This document shows, one piece after another, positions 35,919 to 46,879 of a DNA stretch of 64,000 nucleotides. The notes beneath the pieces are model-generated. The model saw only the letters and a program-made list of their open reading frames with translations. It searched no databases and was not told where the DNA came from. A program made the translations under genes and the position numbers. Every line of letters begins with the position of its first letter. Positions within the stretch are counted from its first letter, which is position 1. The DNA comes from Labyrinthula sp. Ha (Eukaryota; Sar; Bigyra; Labyrinthulida; Labyrinthulaceae): assembly GCA_015227615.1 (NCBI GenBank), contig JAALGZ010000055.1:1-64000 (forward strand), given 5' to 3'.

Positions 35919-38900
35919 ATGAGCAGGATCACAGAGGAAAGTGATAGAACTAATATCCGCCCCACAAGGTTCTCCCGAACTTCTTCTGTTCACTCTACAG
36001 CTTCCAACGTCTCGTCTGTACAATCAAGTCTCGAAGATGCTATTTCCTACGTTGACTCTGTTGAAACTGATCAATTTACCTCATATTCTATTCAAAGAAG
36101 TGTTATAGGGAGCGAACGGAGCTTAAATTTTTGTGGGAAAAGGCAAAGGCAGAAAATTGGTACTGTGTTGTGCGCTTATATTAGTGAGACAAAGGGGAAG
36201 TGGGTTGTAGAGCATGTACTGGAACGCTTTCTAAGTGTTCGCGGTTTGAATGTGGTGCATTGCTCTCTTAAACCCAAAACTCCAAATTACTTTAAAGCCA
36301 CATTGAGCAAAATTGATCCGGATGAGTTAAATGCGGTTATTTTCATCTTCAGGGAAAGGAAGAGTTCAAAGCAACAAAAAGTTTTTAGTGACATGCACTT
36401 TAAAAATTTTCTGCGTAAATTAGTTCGCACATGTATTGTAGTTATTCGCTTGGCTGCTAAGCGAAAGTCTCCGATAAAGCAGTTTAGAAATATTCCCAAT
36501 GGACTACCTGCGGATAGTGAATGGATTTTGTACGCTGCAAAAAATTTCTCAGAGCAAACCCGTTTCAAAAATCGGCTTTGGATTAGAATAGAACATTCCT
36601 GTACCCCAAGACTTGACAATAGAGACTCAAGGCTTGGCCTACCGTCGAGAGATGCTTATGAAAAAACGTATTCTGTCATTGTTCCTCGGGCCTCCTTGTT
36701 GAACGCTTTCGAGCAGTGGAAGAGAATAAAAGTGCATCATGATGGAACAATAGAAGTTGGTAGAAAATTAGAGGATCTTAGTGTTCGAGATACTGCACTT
36801 TCTAATAGTAGAATCATGCCACAAAATTTAGGTTCGCAAATGACGAAAAAGAATAATACTAGGAGGCTCGTTCCTAGACACAGATTTGTACCTCAGTCAG
36901 TTCAAAGTTGTGACTCCTATAGATCTCTGTCAAGTTCGTTTGAGTTCCATCTTGATCAGAATTCCTCACTTGACACTTCAAATCTATTTCTTCATAGTCG
37001 TGTTTTTTGCTTAGTTGCTCCTCGAGGTATGGGCAAATCAATATTTGTTAAGCATGTCGCCATGTTTCCCAAGGACTTGGGGGCATATGTTAGATTCGGT
37101 GCAAATGCTGAGATGAAGTCAATAGTTGGCCACATATCTGCTCAACTCTGTGTCAACCTGCCAGAGTTTAGGTACAAACTTCAATCAGTCCTTCATCATG
37201 AAAAACATGGCGATCTACTTGGATTCTCTGCAGAAAATGATTTCTTACCTTGCATTTCACCCAATGATGATAGAAGTCTGGAAGAGCTACTGATGATGTA
37301 TGTCGTAGTGCCAGCTAAACGCCTGCACCCGAATACTAACCGAAAGTTGATATACTTAGATGGTCTTGACGCACTCGAGATTACTGAATGTAAGGTGTTT
37401 GTGAAACTTCTCAACACTTGTTTAGCAATTAAGGCGCCATGGTGGCTCAGGGTATTTTGTGCCACAGCACCAGTTGGTGATATATTGCCTTTCTTGAACC
37501 AGTTTAAAGTTTTTATTTTACAGCCTAGTGATGACAGCAACATTGCAGACTTGGAAAGGGTATCAACCTACCGGCTTGGGTCAATTATAAAAGACAAAGG
37601 TGATCTTAAACTTGTTGTGGACAAGTACCTGAAACTCAGCAATAACTGGCCGTTATATCTTTCGCAGCTCCTGAATGAAACCTTGTCAGCTGGAGTTCAA
37701 GGTGATTCCTCGATTGAAGTTGCAGATCTTCTTAATCCTTCGCACATACAGGAACTAAAAGTTGCTGTGGAAAATTCCATTAATACACTTGGGTACTTTG
37801 AAGCTAAGTTACGAAAATTCAAGGCGACATGTTTGGATTTATCTTTGTCATTTAGTGAAATATGCTCAATAGTTTTAGCGGCACGCTCACCTATTCCGAT
37901 TCCAATTTTTCGTTCAGTTTTAAAGCAAGTTTTGTCCCTGGAGCAGCAAAGGTCATTGAACTCAATCCTAAGTTTTCATAACATGGCAGTGGACTTTTTA
38001 CACCAATGCTTTCGGACATTCTTATTTAAGCTTAAACCTGAACATGATTTGTTCGTGGACGTTAAAATTGGCCACGAGTTACTCTCTGCATTTTGCGTGG
38101 AGAATCTTCGCGTTGATTCTGTATTGGGAAGTATTAACACACAGGCTGAACTAGATCACATGAAGAGATTTTTTGATTTAAAGGAGTCTGATCAAATTAT
38201 TGATGAAGAGGAAGAAGCTCTTCCGGTGACTGTTCTTAGAAGGCGAAATTCTCTGAAAACTGTTAATCTTGGAAAGTTGAAGAAAAGAAATAGTTTTCAC
38301 CGTAGCATGAACCGAACTGACGTACTTCTAGAGTCAATAACCCTTTCCCGAGTTCTTAATTCTTCTTCACAACTTCTCCCGGTGCAACAGGCGAAAAAGG
38401 TGGAGCCTGTTGAATTCACACCAGTTGTTTCTACTGGATATGATCAACATCTTATCTCGCTACTCAAGTCTTCCAAGTCTACTCTTCCAATCCTTAGAAA
38501 AAAAAAACGAAAATATGTTGCTGCTAAGAAGCAGGGTAGCTCTCCTGCTGGGAAGGTAACGATGGGTGCCAGTGGGGAATTTTTTGAATCGGTAAGGCCA
38601 CACTCGCCGAATAAAGAAATGAGACAGCTTTCAATGATATCACGCGACAGTTTTCCTCGTAAGAAAGAATCGGCTGTAATATCGATTCAGGAAGCGAGTG
38701 CACTCGATAGCGCCCAACGTACAGTTATGCAGAAGTTTGGCCCAGAGCTCGGGCTTGATACAAATGAGTTAGCCAATGTGAAGAACCAACTTACACTTGA
38801 GCGAGGGAGGAAAGATTTGCGAAACTTAAACACATTGGAAGAAGTTGTGGAATCAGATGTAGAGCAGCCTCCTATACTTCAAGGTGTAGAGCGAAAAGTT

Positions 38901-41744
38901 GGCGTTGCATCTGAACACAAGGGGTCTGTTGGCTCAGATTTTAGTGGTGGTTTTCACAATGATATAAGTGAAATGCAAAGAAGTCTCATTTTTAACATAG
39001 CCGAGTACGGAGAGACTCAATTTATTTATCATCTTATCAACAGTTCTAATCTACCAAATCATAATTTGGAAAAGAGAGCTATGTCCATTTTATTTAACTT
39101 GTCGTGGTTGGCAGATAGAGTAGCGTCTTCGAATTCCCACAAGTTTTTTACTATTGTCCTAAACGACATAGAAGAATTCTCAGGAATGCTTTCTATTAAT
39201 AAAACTGCAGAAATATCGAAGGAGCGCCAGAGGTTGAGATACAAACGAGAATTGTTAAGATTAGCATCATCTTTGCGGCTTAGTATGAGGATACTACGAA
39301 AGCGACCTGAGGAATTAAGATCGCAACTACTGGGTAGGCTGGAAATTAATCTAGCCGACTCTTCAAGATATCTTGTCCGGCTGAGTAAGGCTCTAGGGGG
39401 TGCTGCATTGCCTCAAATAGAAGTCCCCCGAATTGATGACGATACTACGGCAGAGTTTAAGTTACAACAGTACCAGTTTTGGTGGAAACCGGTTACGTAT
39501 AATTTATGTGCTGGAAACAGGGAGCTGACATCCATTTTCTCTTTCACTCAGCAGTTGTCCAGTCAAACTATGTCTGCATTTCTTTCGCTAGATTTCCACC
39601 CGTTTCGCGAAATATGTGCCATTGGATGTTTCTCTTCTGCAGTCTTGGTAGTCGATTTGAAGGCATCTACTCTGCTTTATCCTCCGTTAATTGGCCATAC
39701 AAAGCCGGTGTGCTCTGTTTCTTTTAGTCAGGATGGCGGCTACTTATGTTCCTCTGGTTACGATGGTGCCATATGCTTATTCAATATACTCTCCGGTGAG
39801 TTAATCCGCAAGATCTGTACAACTGAATCTATAGCCTGGAAAGTAACATTTGTTGAACAGAGCTTTCAGAGGATCCTTTCATGTTTCCAAGATGGTACAA
39901 TTCGAGCTTATTATTTATCTAAGACAACAGATAATGAAAATGAGAGTATTGTTGAAGGGGAAGCCTTTGGAGAGGATGTTTATGAACCAGAATTTTATCA
40001 GCTTTCTGTTGAGGAAGATGTAATTGTTCATGAAAAAAATGGTATAGGTGCTTTTCATGTGCTTGATAATACAGAAATTATTTTCGCATGTGATGATAAC
40101 ATGATATATAAATATAGGGACTCGGACTCTGGATTTGTATTCTTGCATCAGTTTTCCGGTCATTGTTCTTCTATCCGTGACCTTGCGCTAAACCACAAAC
40201 AAACCCTGTTGTTATCTGCAGGCGATGAGGAAAATATACTCCTTTGGGATCTTTCGTTGAATGTGCGAGTAAAATCTTTTATCAATATTGGCCAGAAAGT
40301 TACATATAGCATTATATTTGCTCCTTCTTGCAAAAGTTTTTTTGCAGCATCAAGCAGCGTTGTTAGAGAATTTGATCTGTACTCCGGTGCTATCTGCAGA
40401 AAATTTGAAGCACACTCTTCTTACAATCTATGTCTAGCTGTTAAGTCAAGTTCTGAAGCTTTTTCGTTTGGCGGTGTATCACAAGATGCCATGGTTCGAG
40501 TCTGGACTCCTTTGGAAGAGGAAAAGCGGGAAAAGGTTCTAGCTCCGCCATTGATTACTGATACATCCATCAGCCTCTCGCAGCAATTTGCGGTAGTAAC
40601 TCGAATTGGGGGACAGTTTTCTGTTTATTCGCCAGAGAGTGGAAAGATGTTGTACTCACAAACTGTTCCTAATGCCTTCGATATTACTAAGCTTGCCATC
40701 TCGCGTAACGACAGTTTCCTTGCTGTTGGTTTAAAAGTACCGCTCTCTGCAGTAGAATCCGCGCGAGGACAACTATCTGGTCTTTGTTTAGTAGATTTAA
40801 AAACTGGAACTATAATTAAAAGCCTTCCTACCGGTGGGCGCAGTATCAAGTGCTGCGCGTTTTCCTCCAATTCAAAGTTTCTGGCATATTATTCCTTAGA
40901 TTCTGCTTTACGGGTTTTTGACGTTTCGCAAGGTTGCCCCGAACTAATGCGCACGTTTGATTTTGGAGCGGGAATTGTGCAAGGTATCGCATGGCACCCA
41001 ACGCTTCCACTGTTTGTTAGCATTTGCAAACACGACAAGGCAGTTGTATTTCAACTCTTAAGGAAGCAAACACTTAACCTGGGGAGGTCTTACGGGGCTA
41101 ACGACATGCCAACTGTTGAGGAGTTTGAGGAGGGAAACCAACTTCATTTTGCGGACAGTAGGGAAGCGAAGACAGTTGCATTTTCCCCTTCTGGACATCA
41201 AGTTGTTATAGCAACTGAAAAGTGGATTGACATATATAGCTGTGAACCCTCCAAACGTTCTTCAAGAAGCAATGGTCGCGTAGTGATCAGGTTATTCAGA
41301 AGTTTGGTAGCATCGAGTATTTTAGACCACTGCCGTGTTTCCTTTTCGGCCACTGAGGACTCAATTGTCGTACTTTCAAGGAGAAAAAAAGGAAATGCAT
41401 ACAGTTATCATACAAACACCATAAATTCTGAATCAGGAGAGTTCATTCGGCACCTTTGTGGGGATTATAGGGTCACGTGTTCAAAAGTGCAAGAACTGGA
41501 ACTATGCTCTTTTCCAGAGCAGAGTAACGGCCTTACGCTCTTACCAATTCTTGTCGATGACAGTACAAAGAATTATGTTTTGCCAGGTGGCTCTTCTTCA
41601 ATTGGTTTTTCAGTGGATGCGGCCCCTACCCACGTCCAAGCTTTCCTTGCTTTAGATGGAGTTTGTACTAGACCTAGTATATTTGTAGTTGAGACAAACA
41701 ATCTACATATCTTCGAACGTAGGCCGCTAATAGACTTGAGCTAG
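35919..41744 (+). CDS. Large STAND (NACHT-type) NTPase with TIR-like N-terminal domain and C-terminal WD40 repeats
   Basis: 1,941 residues in one exon. The order is: a Ser/Thr-rich start; an alpha/beta domain (about 85-235) with alternating hydrophobic strands and helices (GTVLCAYI, LNVVHCS, NAVIFIFRE, CIVVIRLA), compatible with a TIR/flavodoxin-like fold; an NTPase with Walker A APRGMGKS (about 367-374) and NACHT-style Walker B LIYLDGLDALE (about 475-485), followed by a RVFCATAP sensor strand; a helical region to about 760; a basic, low-complexity linker with repeated RRNSLK/KKRNSFH-type possible phosphosites; a second helical block (about 1010-1170); and WD40-type blades from about 1215 to 1780 (for example GHTKPVCSVSFSQDGGYLCS and GHCSSIRDLALN...LLLWDLS-like units). 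By family knowledge such NACHT-WD proteins are signal-gated switches in immunity, death or cilium/telomerase complexes. The exact function is unknown. Confidence 0.8.
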   Translation: MSRITEESDRTNIRPTRFSRTSSVHSTASNVSSVQSSLEDAISYVDSVETDQFTSYSIQRSVIGSERSLNFCGKRQRQKIGTVLCAYISETKGKWVVEHVLERFLSVRGLNVVHCSLKPKTPNYFKATLSKIDPDELNAVIFIFRERKSSKQQKVFSDMHFKNFLRKLVRTCIVVIRLAAKRKSPIKQFRNIPNGLPADSEWILYAAKNFSEQTRFKNRLWIRIEHSCTPRLDNRDSRLGLPSRDAYEKTYSVIVPRASLLNAFEQWKRIKVHHDGTIEVGRKLEDLSVRDTALSNSRIMPQNLGSQMTKKNNTRRLVPRHRFVPQSVQSCDSYRSLSSSFEFHLDQNSSLDTSNLFLHSRVFCLVAPRGMGKSIFVKHVAMFPKDLGAYVRFGANAEMKSIVGHISAQLCVNLPEFRYKLQSVLHHEKHGDLLGFSAENDFLPCISPNDDRSLEELLMMYVVVPAKRLHPNTNRKLIYLDGLDALEITECKVFVKLLNTCLAIKAPWWLRVFCATAPVGDILPFLNQFKVFILQPSDDSNIADLERVSTYRLGSIIKDKGDLKLVVDKYLKLSNNWPLYLSQLLNETLSAGVQGDSSIEVADLLNPSHIQELKVAVENSINTLGYFEAKLRKFKATCLDLSLSFSEICSIVLAARSPIPIPIFRSVLKQVLSLEQQRSLNSILSFHNMAVDFLHQCFRTFLFKLKPEHDLFVDVKIGHELLSAFCVENLRVDSVLGSINTQAELDHMKRFFDLKESDQIIDEEEEALPVTVLRRRNSLKTVNLGKLKKRNSFHRSMNRTDVLLESITLSRVLNSSSQLLPVQQAKKVEPVEFTPVVSTGYDQHLISLLKSSKSTLPILRKKKRKYVAAKKQGSSPAGKVTMGASGEFFESVRPHSPNKEMRQLSMISRDSFPRKKESAVISIQEASALDSAQRTVMQKFGPELGLDTNELANVKNQLTLERGRKDLRNLNTLEEVVESDVEQPPILQGVERKVGVASEHKGSVGSDFSGGFHNDISEMQRSLIFNIAEYGETQFIYHLINSSNLPNHNLEKRAMSILFNLSWLADRVASSNSHKFFTIVLNDIEEFSGMLSINKTAEISKERQRLRYKRELLRLASSLRLSMRILRKRPEELRSQLLGRLEINLADSSRYLVRLSKALGGAALPQIEVPRIDDDTTAEFKLQQYQFWWKPVTYNLCAGNRELTSIFSFTQQLSSQTMSAFLSLDFHPFREICAIGCFSSAVLVVDLKASTLLYPPLIGHTKPVCSVSFSQDGGYLCSSGYDGAICLFNILSGELIRKICTTESIAWKVTFVEQSFQRILSCFQDGTIRAYYLSKTTDNENESIVEGEAFGEDVYEPEFYQLSVEEDVIVHEKNGIGAFHVLDNTEIIFACDDNMIYKYRDSDSGFVFLHQFSGHCSSIRDLALNHKQTLLLSAGDEENILLWDLSLNVRVKSFINIGQKVTYSIIFAPSCKSFFAASSSVVREFDLYSGAICRKFEAHSSYNLCLAVKSSSEAFSFGGVSQDAMVRVWTPLEEEKREKVLAPPLITDTSISLSQQFAVVTRIGGQFSVYSPESGKMLYSQTVPNAFDITKLAISRNDSFLAVGLKVPLSAVESARGQLSGLCLVDLKTGTIIKSLPTGGRSIKCCAFSSNSKFLAYYSLDSALRVFDVSQGCPELMRTFDFGAGIVQGIAWHPTLPLFVSICKHDKAVVFQLLRKQTLNLGRSYGANDMPTVEEFEEGNQLHFADSREAKTVAFSPSGHQVVIATEKWIDIYSCEPSKRSSRSNGRVVIRLFRSLVASSILDHCRVSFSATEDSIVVLSRRKKGNAYSYHTNTINSESGEFIRHLCGDYRVTCSKVQELELCSFPEQSNGLTLLPILVDDSTKNYVLPGGSSSIGFSVDAAPTHVQAFLALDGVCTRPSIFVVETNNLHIFERRPLIDLS

Positions 41745-41892
41745 ATTTAATAACCTAGGGTATGTTGTGTTGATCATGTTTTGTATAGTTCGTATACCGT
41801 ATAGGGGCCGTATTAATTTGTTTTTTTTGTTCTACTATTTGTAATTAAGTTATTAAATCTTACATGAGCCCCGAGTCTCTACTTTCGGGCGG
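41745..41892. other. Short convergent intergenic spacer
   Basis: 148 bp between the stops of the STAND gene and the lipase-like gene; it must carry both 3' ends. T-rich and A-rich stretches occur, but no clear AATAAA was assigned. Confidence 0.5.
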
Positions 41893-43210
41893 CTACGAAG
41901 AGGATAAACCAGTAACCCAGGTAACCATCTTCTTAACAGAACCAACTCTCCAGTGAGGTTCATTGAAAAATTCGTGAAAGGCTTCCTTATCATACTCGAA
42001 TGTTACATTCTTAACCCTATACTTCTTCAAAGTATCAAAGAACCTTCTACTTCCTTCTTCTGGGCATAGTGCATCCGTACCACCCTGAACAATATAAACT
42101 GGCAGCTCCCTGTCAAAATTTTTAGCATCCTCCTGGGCTTCCTCAATAGCTTTAATTAATTCGGAAGCCAAACGCACAGTGAACGCACCTTGGGACCCGT
42201 GAAAGCGTCCAGGATCATTAGCATACTTATCCAAGTTAACTGGATCTCTGGTTAAGGTAGATACATCAAGTGGAGCAGGCCTCAGTTTGGGAAGGAATTT
42301 TGACAACAGATTAATCACAGGGATTAATACTGGAGGCGTTGCCTTAGGATCCAAGTAAAGGGCCGGAGAAGAATAAACCACACCCGCGAGTGGCAGCCCC
42401 TCAGCTTTGATTCTATGGGTGGTGTGAATTGCTATTAATCCGCCCATGGAGTGGCCGAGCAAGAATAAAGGAATATTTGGAAAAGAAGTTTGTGCCATTT
42501 TGTAGAGATGTAGAACATCTTCCACATAGTCTGAAAATTTTTTGACAAAAAGCTCGGTTCCCTCACTTAGACCGTGACTAAAATTTATTCAATAAAAACC
42601 CCTACCCCTGATGATCCAAAGAGTAAACTACTATATCTTTTTTATTGAAGGCCTTAGCTATGTGCGAATACCTGAGACTGTGTTCGTTCAATCCGTGGCA
42701 GATTATAACTACACCTTTTGGTCTAGTTGCAGAAGTATTGTTCCAAATTCTATATAAAATATATAGACCCTGAAAATTACCAATAACATAAATAGTACAT
42801 CTTTGTTGATGAAGAATGGTTGTTCGTTTACGCAACTGTCTTCGGAGGTTTGCTTCAACAGTGTATCTTTTCTTTCCTTGAAACTTTTGAAGCTAGATTG
42901 TGAAAAATCATGTTCCTGGCTGGAAAAATATCTAAGGTGAGGAAAGGAGGAAACAATACTTGATATTTTTTACAAGAGTGTACACACAGTAACCCACAGC
43001 TGAATATCCTATTGCTTTCTTTAACATTATCTGTTTCTGGTTTGTTGCAAAAAGCTTCTTAATTTGGGCAATGTTTCCAAAAGGCTTCGAATCGTTACCG
43101 CTACTAGGGGTTGTGAGCGAGGAAAACTCATTGAGGTAAGGAGGTCCATCAAGTCTAAACTTACTCAAATCAAGTTTTGAGAGTCTTGATGATACTGAAG
43201 ACTCAGGCAT
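41893..43210 (-). CDS. Monoglyceride-lipase-like alpha/beta hydrolase, four exons
   Basis: Exons on the minus strand: 43210-42960, 42931-42799, 42769-42606, 42577-41893; joined they give 410 residues. Each intron removal is forced by homology: intron 3 restores DHQGHGLSEGTE, and intron 2 joins FFINKD to GLYILYRIWN. Hydrolase features are the oxyanion HG box (ICHGLNEH), the nucleophile elbow GHSMGG, the acid region VQGGTDALC and the catalytic His in AFHEFFNEP; all are present, so it should be active. An N-terminal extension of about 120 residues contains a possible membrane helix (AIGYSAVGYCVYTLV), suggesting membrane anchoring. By family knowledge it cleaves monoacylglycerols or related esters. 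The start is taken at ATG 43210; an in-frame ATG at 43240 would add ten residues. It is convergent with the STAND gene. Confidence 0.88.
42578..42605 (-). other. Intron 3 of the lipase-like gene, 28 nt
   Basis: Begins gtagggg, ends ataaattttag. Removal turns DHQG-stop into DHQGHGLSEG, the conserved segment of the monoglyceride lipase family, in the correct frame. Confidence 0.9.
42770..42798 (-). other. Intron 2 of the lipase-like gene, 29 nt
   Basis: Begins gtactat, ends ggtaattttcag. Removal joins NKD to GLYILYRIW, as expected just before the KGVVIICHG strand. Confidence 0.85.
42932..42959 (-). other. Intron 1 of the lipase-like gene, 28 nt
   Basis: Begins gtattgtt, ends ctcaccttag, with a pyrimidine-rich middle. 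It removes an in-frame TAG and connects the N-terminal helix segment to the second exon in frame. Confidence 0.8.
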
Positions 43211-43240
43211 AAAGCTAAAAAAATTCAATAAGACACACAT

Positions 43241-46200
43241 TACTCACTCATAAATCTTCAATGAGTTTTTCATTCCTTAATGTAGTATCGAGATTCACTC
43301 ATTTAATCCGAAAATTCCTTAATCGTCCAAGCGAATCCTTAATAAGAATTTTGCTACAGCAATAACGACGACTCACTGACTACTTCTATAGTGTGGATCA
43401 TTAACTGCTTCTATTTGAGTGGAGCACCCCTGGAAGAGGTAACGTGACATGAAACCACAAGAAAAAAGTTATGGAAACGTCGTGAAAATAAGTTGGTCCC
43501 ATCCTAATACCTGAAAACGGTGCTATAACTGAAAATTTTGTTTTTTATAATACAAGGTACCTCATATCTGCTCAAAATTTTCTGAAACCTGCTTTCAATA
43601 ACTTCTCAGCAGAGGCTACACCCCTGTGGGATATGTAGTACATTATGACTTAAGAAGTTCTTAAGAAATTGTCGTGTTGACATAGACATAAGATGAATAA
43701 TATTGATTACATATTCTAGTGTCTGTGATATCACTGTGATTTTCCCAAGTTAAATACCAGTAGGGATTATTGAATTCGGACAAACTCGGCTGGTCTACTT
43801 CAAAATTTAGTTCTTACAGTTTCTCACTTCTCCTTCAAGGGGCCTTCACGGTTTCTCAGGCACACGCAAATTTATGTAGAAATACTTAATTCTCTGGTGA
43901 ATTCTCATGTGAACCTCTGAAGAAACTATAGTCCTCTTACGCACACTTTCAGCTTATGAAACAGGCTGCGATTTTGAGTTCAAACAGAAAAAGTTAACAT
44001 TTCTTGCGATTAGGCGACTGATAAGTAGGCAGGTAAACAGCAAAAGTTACCATCCATCCATCCATCCATCCATCCATACACTCTCACTATATTTCTAATC
44101 ACCAATACAAAACCTGAAATTCTGATTTTATCAACTAATGTTACTTGTATTCTGATAATCAACGAATGAAATTAGTAACGAAGGTCATATGGACTTGAAT
44201 TATGATACAATGGGAAGTTGGCTAAAAGGAATAAATTTCTTTTTAGTAGCCTGGGACTTATCTCCTACAAATAATCCTGCTCATGTAGTCCTTTATTTGA
44301 AACCCTTTTTACCTAATGAATGTGAAATAGTCACTATTATGCTATCATACCCAGGGCCATGTGAAAAGAATTCTTTTGTTAGTCATCTAAAATTAGTGAT
44401 CAAACAATAGTTGATTGCTCTTAAGAAATAGCTAACAAAAAAAAAGATATTTAACCATTGGACTATTAAAGCAAAACCAACTCCTACTTTCAATGCAATT
44501 TGACCCTATTTTGCATATTTGTTAGTCCCTAGATTGATTCAAATAATTATTCTTCTTCCGACTTAAGCGTCTCTAAATAATTTAATTAAGAATGTAAACA
44601 AACTCCGTGTAAGCTAACAAGAGTTTTAGTCAAGTTATTCAGCTGCACGTGAACCAAAACTCTTTAATTATGTACTCATTTCATTTAGGTCTAGAAAAGT
44701 CAGGTAGGACGGAAGTTTCTGTACAGAAATATATTAGGAAATAAACGTGGAAAATAGATAACCCTAATCACACCAATCACACTAATAACTCAAAGAAAAA
44801 AAATAATACTGATTGTCAGTTGTCATCTGTTGATAGTCCATGTTTTCTACGTTTTATCTAGGTCAACACGATAAAGCTGAAGTGGAGCTTTAGTTACTTT
44901 GACAAAATACAACTTTCTAAAAAACGGTATTCATATGTTCAAAATATATTTCTGCTGATTTTTCAGGAGACAAAGTTGTCCCACATGAAGTACTCATCCA
45001 TACCTAAGAAACGAGAAGAAAATGTAGTTTGAGGAGCATATAGTCTGTAGATTGCCAATAGTTTGCAATATCGTTACTCTGCCTATGATTAACTCAAGAA
45101 AAGAGAATATATTTATTATTCTTTTGATCACTTTTTACACACAGCAAAATAATGGACCCAGATGCTTCATAGTTTGCCCCAAATCTACCTAGCGTTGATT
45201 ATCTCCGAAATAAGAGAAGAAAGGGTACTCATACTGAGGTGTACAAGAACCGTTTCCTTTTTGGTTTTCTGACTCTTTCACCACTGCGTGAAAATAAATT
45301 TAATGGTTTTGCTCTACAGGAACCCGTTATATAATTGGTGGATGAAGTAAGAAAGAACTCACGAGGGAAGAGGTTGCACATCTCTAAAGGGAATAGCAGT
45401 GAATGGGACAAAGAACCCTTGACTTACTGTAAATATGGTTGAAGAAGAATTAAAATTCGTCAAGCAACTAAAAAAGTGTTGTCTATTTTGTTGCTTTCTT
45501 TCCTACCAAATAAAACTTAAGATGTTGCTCAGATTGTCCACGTAATATTGTGGTTCACTTGTGACATAAGGAGTTGAACAGCAAGGAAAGGTTCCAGTTT
45601 TGTTTTTTTTCGCTATGTTAGAGCGCAGAGTTTTAACATGGCACTTGAAAATATAGCGATTTTATTATAATGCTGGGTTACCACAGAGAAATTGTAGATT
45701 ACCCAGTGCAAGGTTTAAAGAACTGAAGATATATTTTATCCACTAAAGCTTTCGTCTTGTTGATAAAACCGTTAAGCAATCTATTTTATATTCATGAACA
45801 ATAGTTAGATATGGGAAACGTCTTAGAGGTTTTCTTTGCTTTACTCTAAGTAGCGTTATATAGATAAAAGTCACAGAGTCGATATATATTGTATTCTTTA
45901 CCCAAGGGAGGCAAAACTACCTAAAGTTTAAACAACATGTAAATACATACTTTTCTTCAAAAACACAATCTTAAAAAAAAAAGAAATAAAGTTTCCATAT
46001 AATTCGGTTTGGGTTTTTGGGAGTTATCATAGGTGAAGCTATAGAATACGATGTTTTTTTTTTGGATGCTTTAAGTTGGATTAGATGACAATTAGTACAA
46101 TACTCATTTTCGTTATCATAGTAATGGTCAAAGTCGGAACAGTCATCTATATCCATCAAAAGTAACTAAGTAAATAACTCTCTATTTTAAAGGTAAACTT

Positions 46201-46528
46201 CATTGTTTATTGTTTTACTCTAAGTTGACTTTTTTCTTTTACAATCAATACTACTCTTGTTGTTGTCCAATGTTTGTTGATATTCAAATTATATCATAGC
46301 TATAGATATTTGAGACTCATCAAAAGTTAATAATTATGTTATTCCATTGAGATTAAATCTCAATACAGTTCATTAAATGATTGGAAATGATTTACCACGT
46401 GGACTACTGAATACCATCAATAAAAAAGTAATATTGAACTGTAAGAATTAGGAAATATTTTCATGATGGTACACAAAAGAAGCTTCACAAAGAATAGAAC
46501 AAAACCATACTTAAACTAAAATTAAATA
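43241..46528. other. AT-rich region, no supportable gene
   Basis: Short frames only. One at 45971-46159 (minus, 62 codons) has an acidic start and a CTNCH spot, but ends in a homopolymer run and has no recognisable family. It contains the tetranucleotide repeat at 44051-44078. Confidence 0.5.
44051..44078 (+). repeat. (CATC)n microsatellite
   Basis: catc repeated about six to seven times without interruption. Confidence 0.95.
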
Positions 46529-46879
46529 ATGGGTTATAAAAATAAATCTACAAAATGTTATTTGAAGCAACAACTTCCTATTTTGTCTTCAAGCAGGACA
46601 AACACTGGCAAACGAAGAAGATTGGAGAGACTTAAGCAGTTGGAACTATACATGAACCATTTTTCTAGAAGTATCGCTGTTCTAAGAGAAAAAGTAGAAA
46701 TGCTGCATGCTAAAAATCAGGTGGCATTAAGAACCTCTGGACAAAGCTTTGAAGAAGAAGTTCCTATTACTAACCCAGAAGCCGTAGAACTTGTAAGAGA
46801 TGGAAAACAGGCTATTGAAAATTTTGTACTGTTATTGAATGTTACTTTTAATTTGATGAGTGATGAAATGAAAGAATAA
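46529..46879 (+). CDS. Small hypothetical protein, basic with coiled-coil
   Basis: 116 residues from ATG to TAA. A basic stretch (TGKRRRLERLK) is followed by leucine-spaced sequence (LKQLELYMNHFSRSIAVLRE and onward), suggesting a coiled coil at about 38-75, then an acidic and hydrophobic C-terminal half. It stands alone in AT-rich sequence. I do not recognise the family. The composition is more protein-like than the surrounding chance frames, so it is probably a real gene, possibly a small nuclear or scaffold protein. Confidence 0.5.
   Translation: MGYKNKSTKCYLKQQLPILSSSRTNTGKRRRLERLKQLELYMNHFSRSIAVLREKVEMLHAKNQVALRTSGQSFEEEVPITNPEAVELVRDGKQAIENFVLLLNVTFNLMSDEMKE

Noticed and set aside
42602-42835. 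Independent ORF or frameshifted lipase fragment
   Set aside because: Its first half is in the wrong frame by chance; a 29-nt intron at 42770-42798 explains the frame change and restores family sequence.
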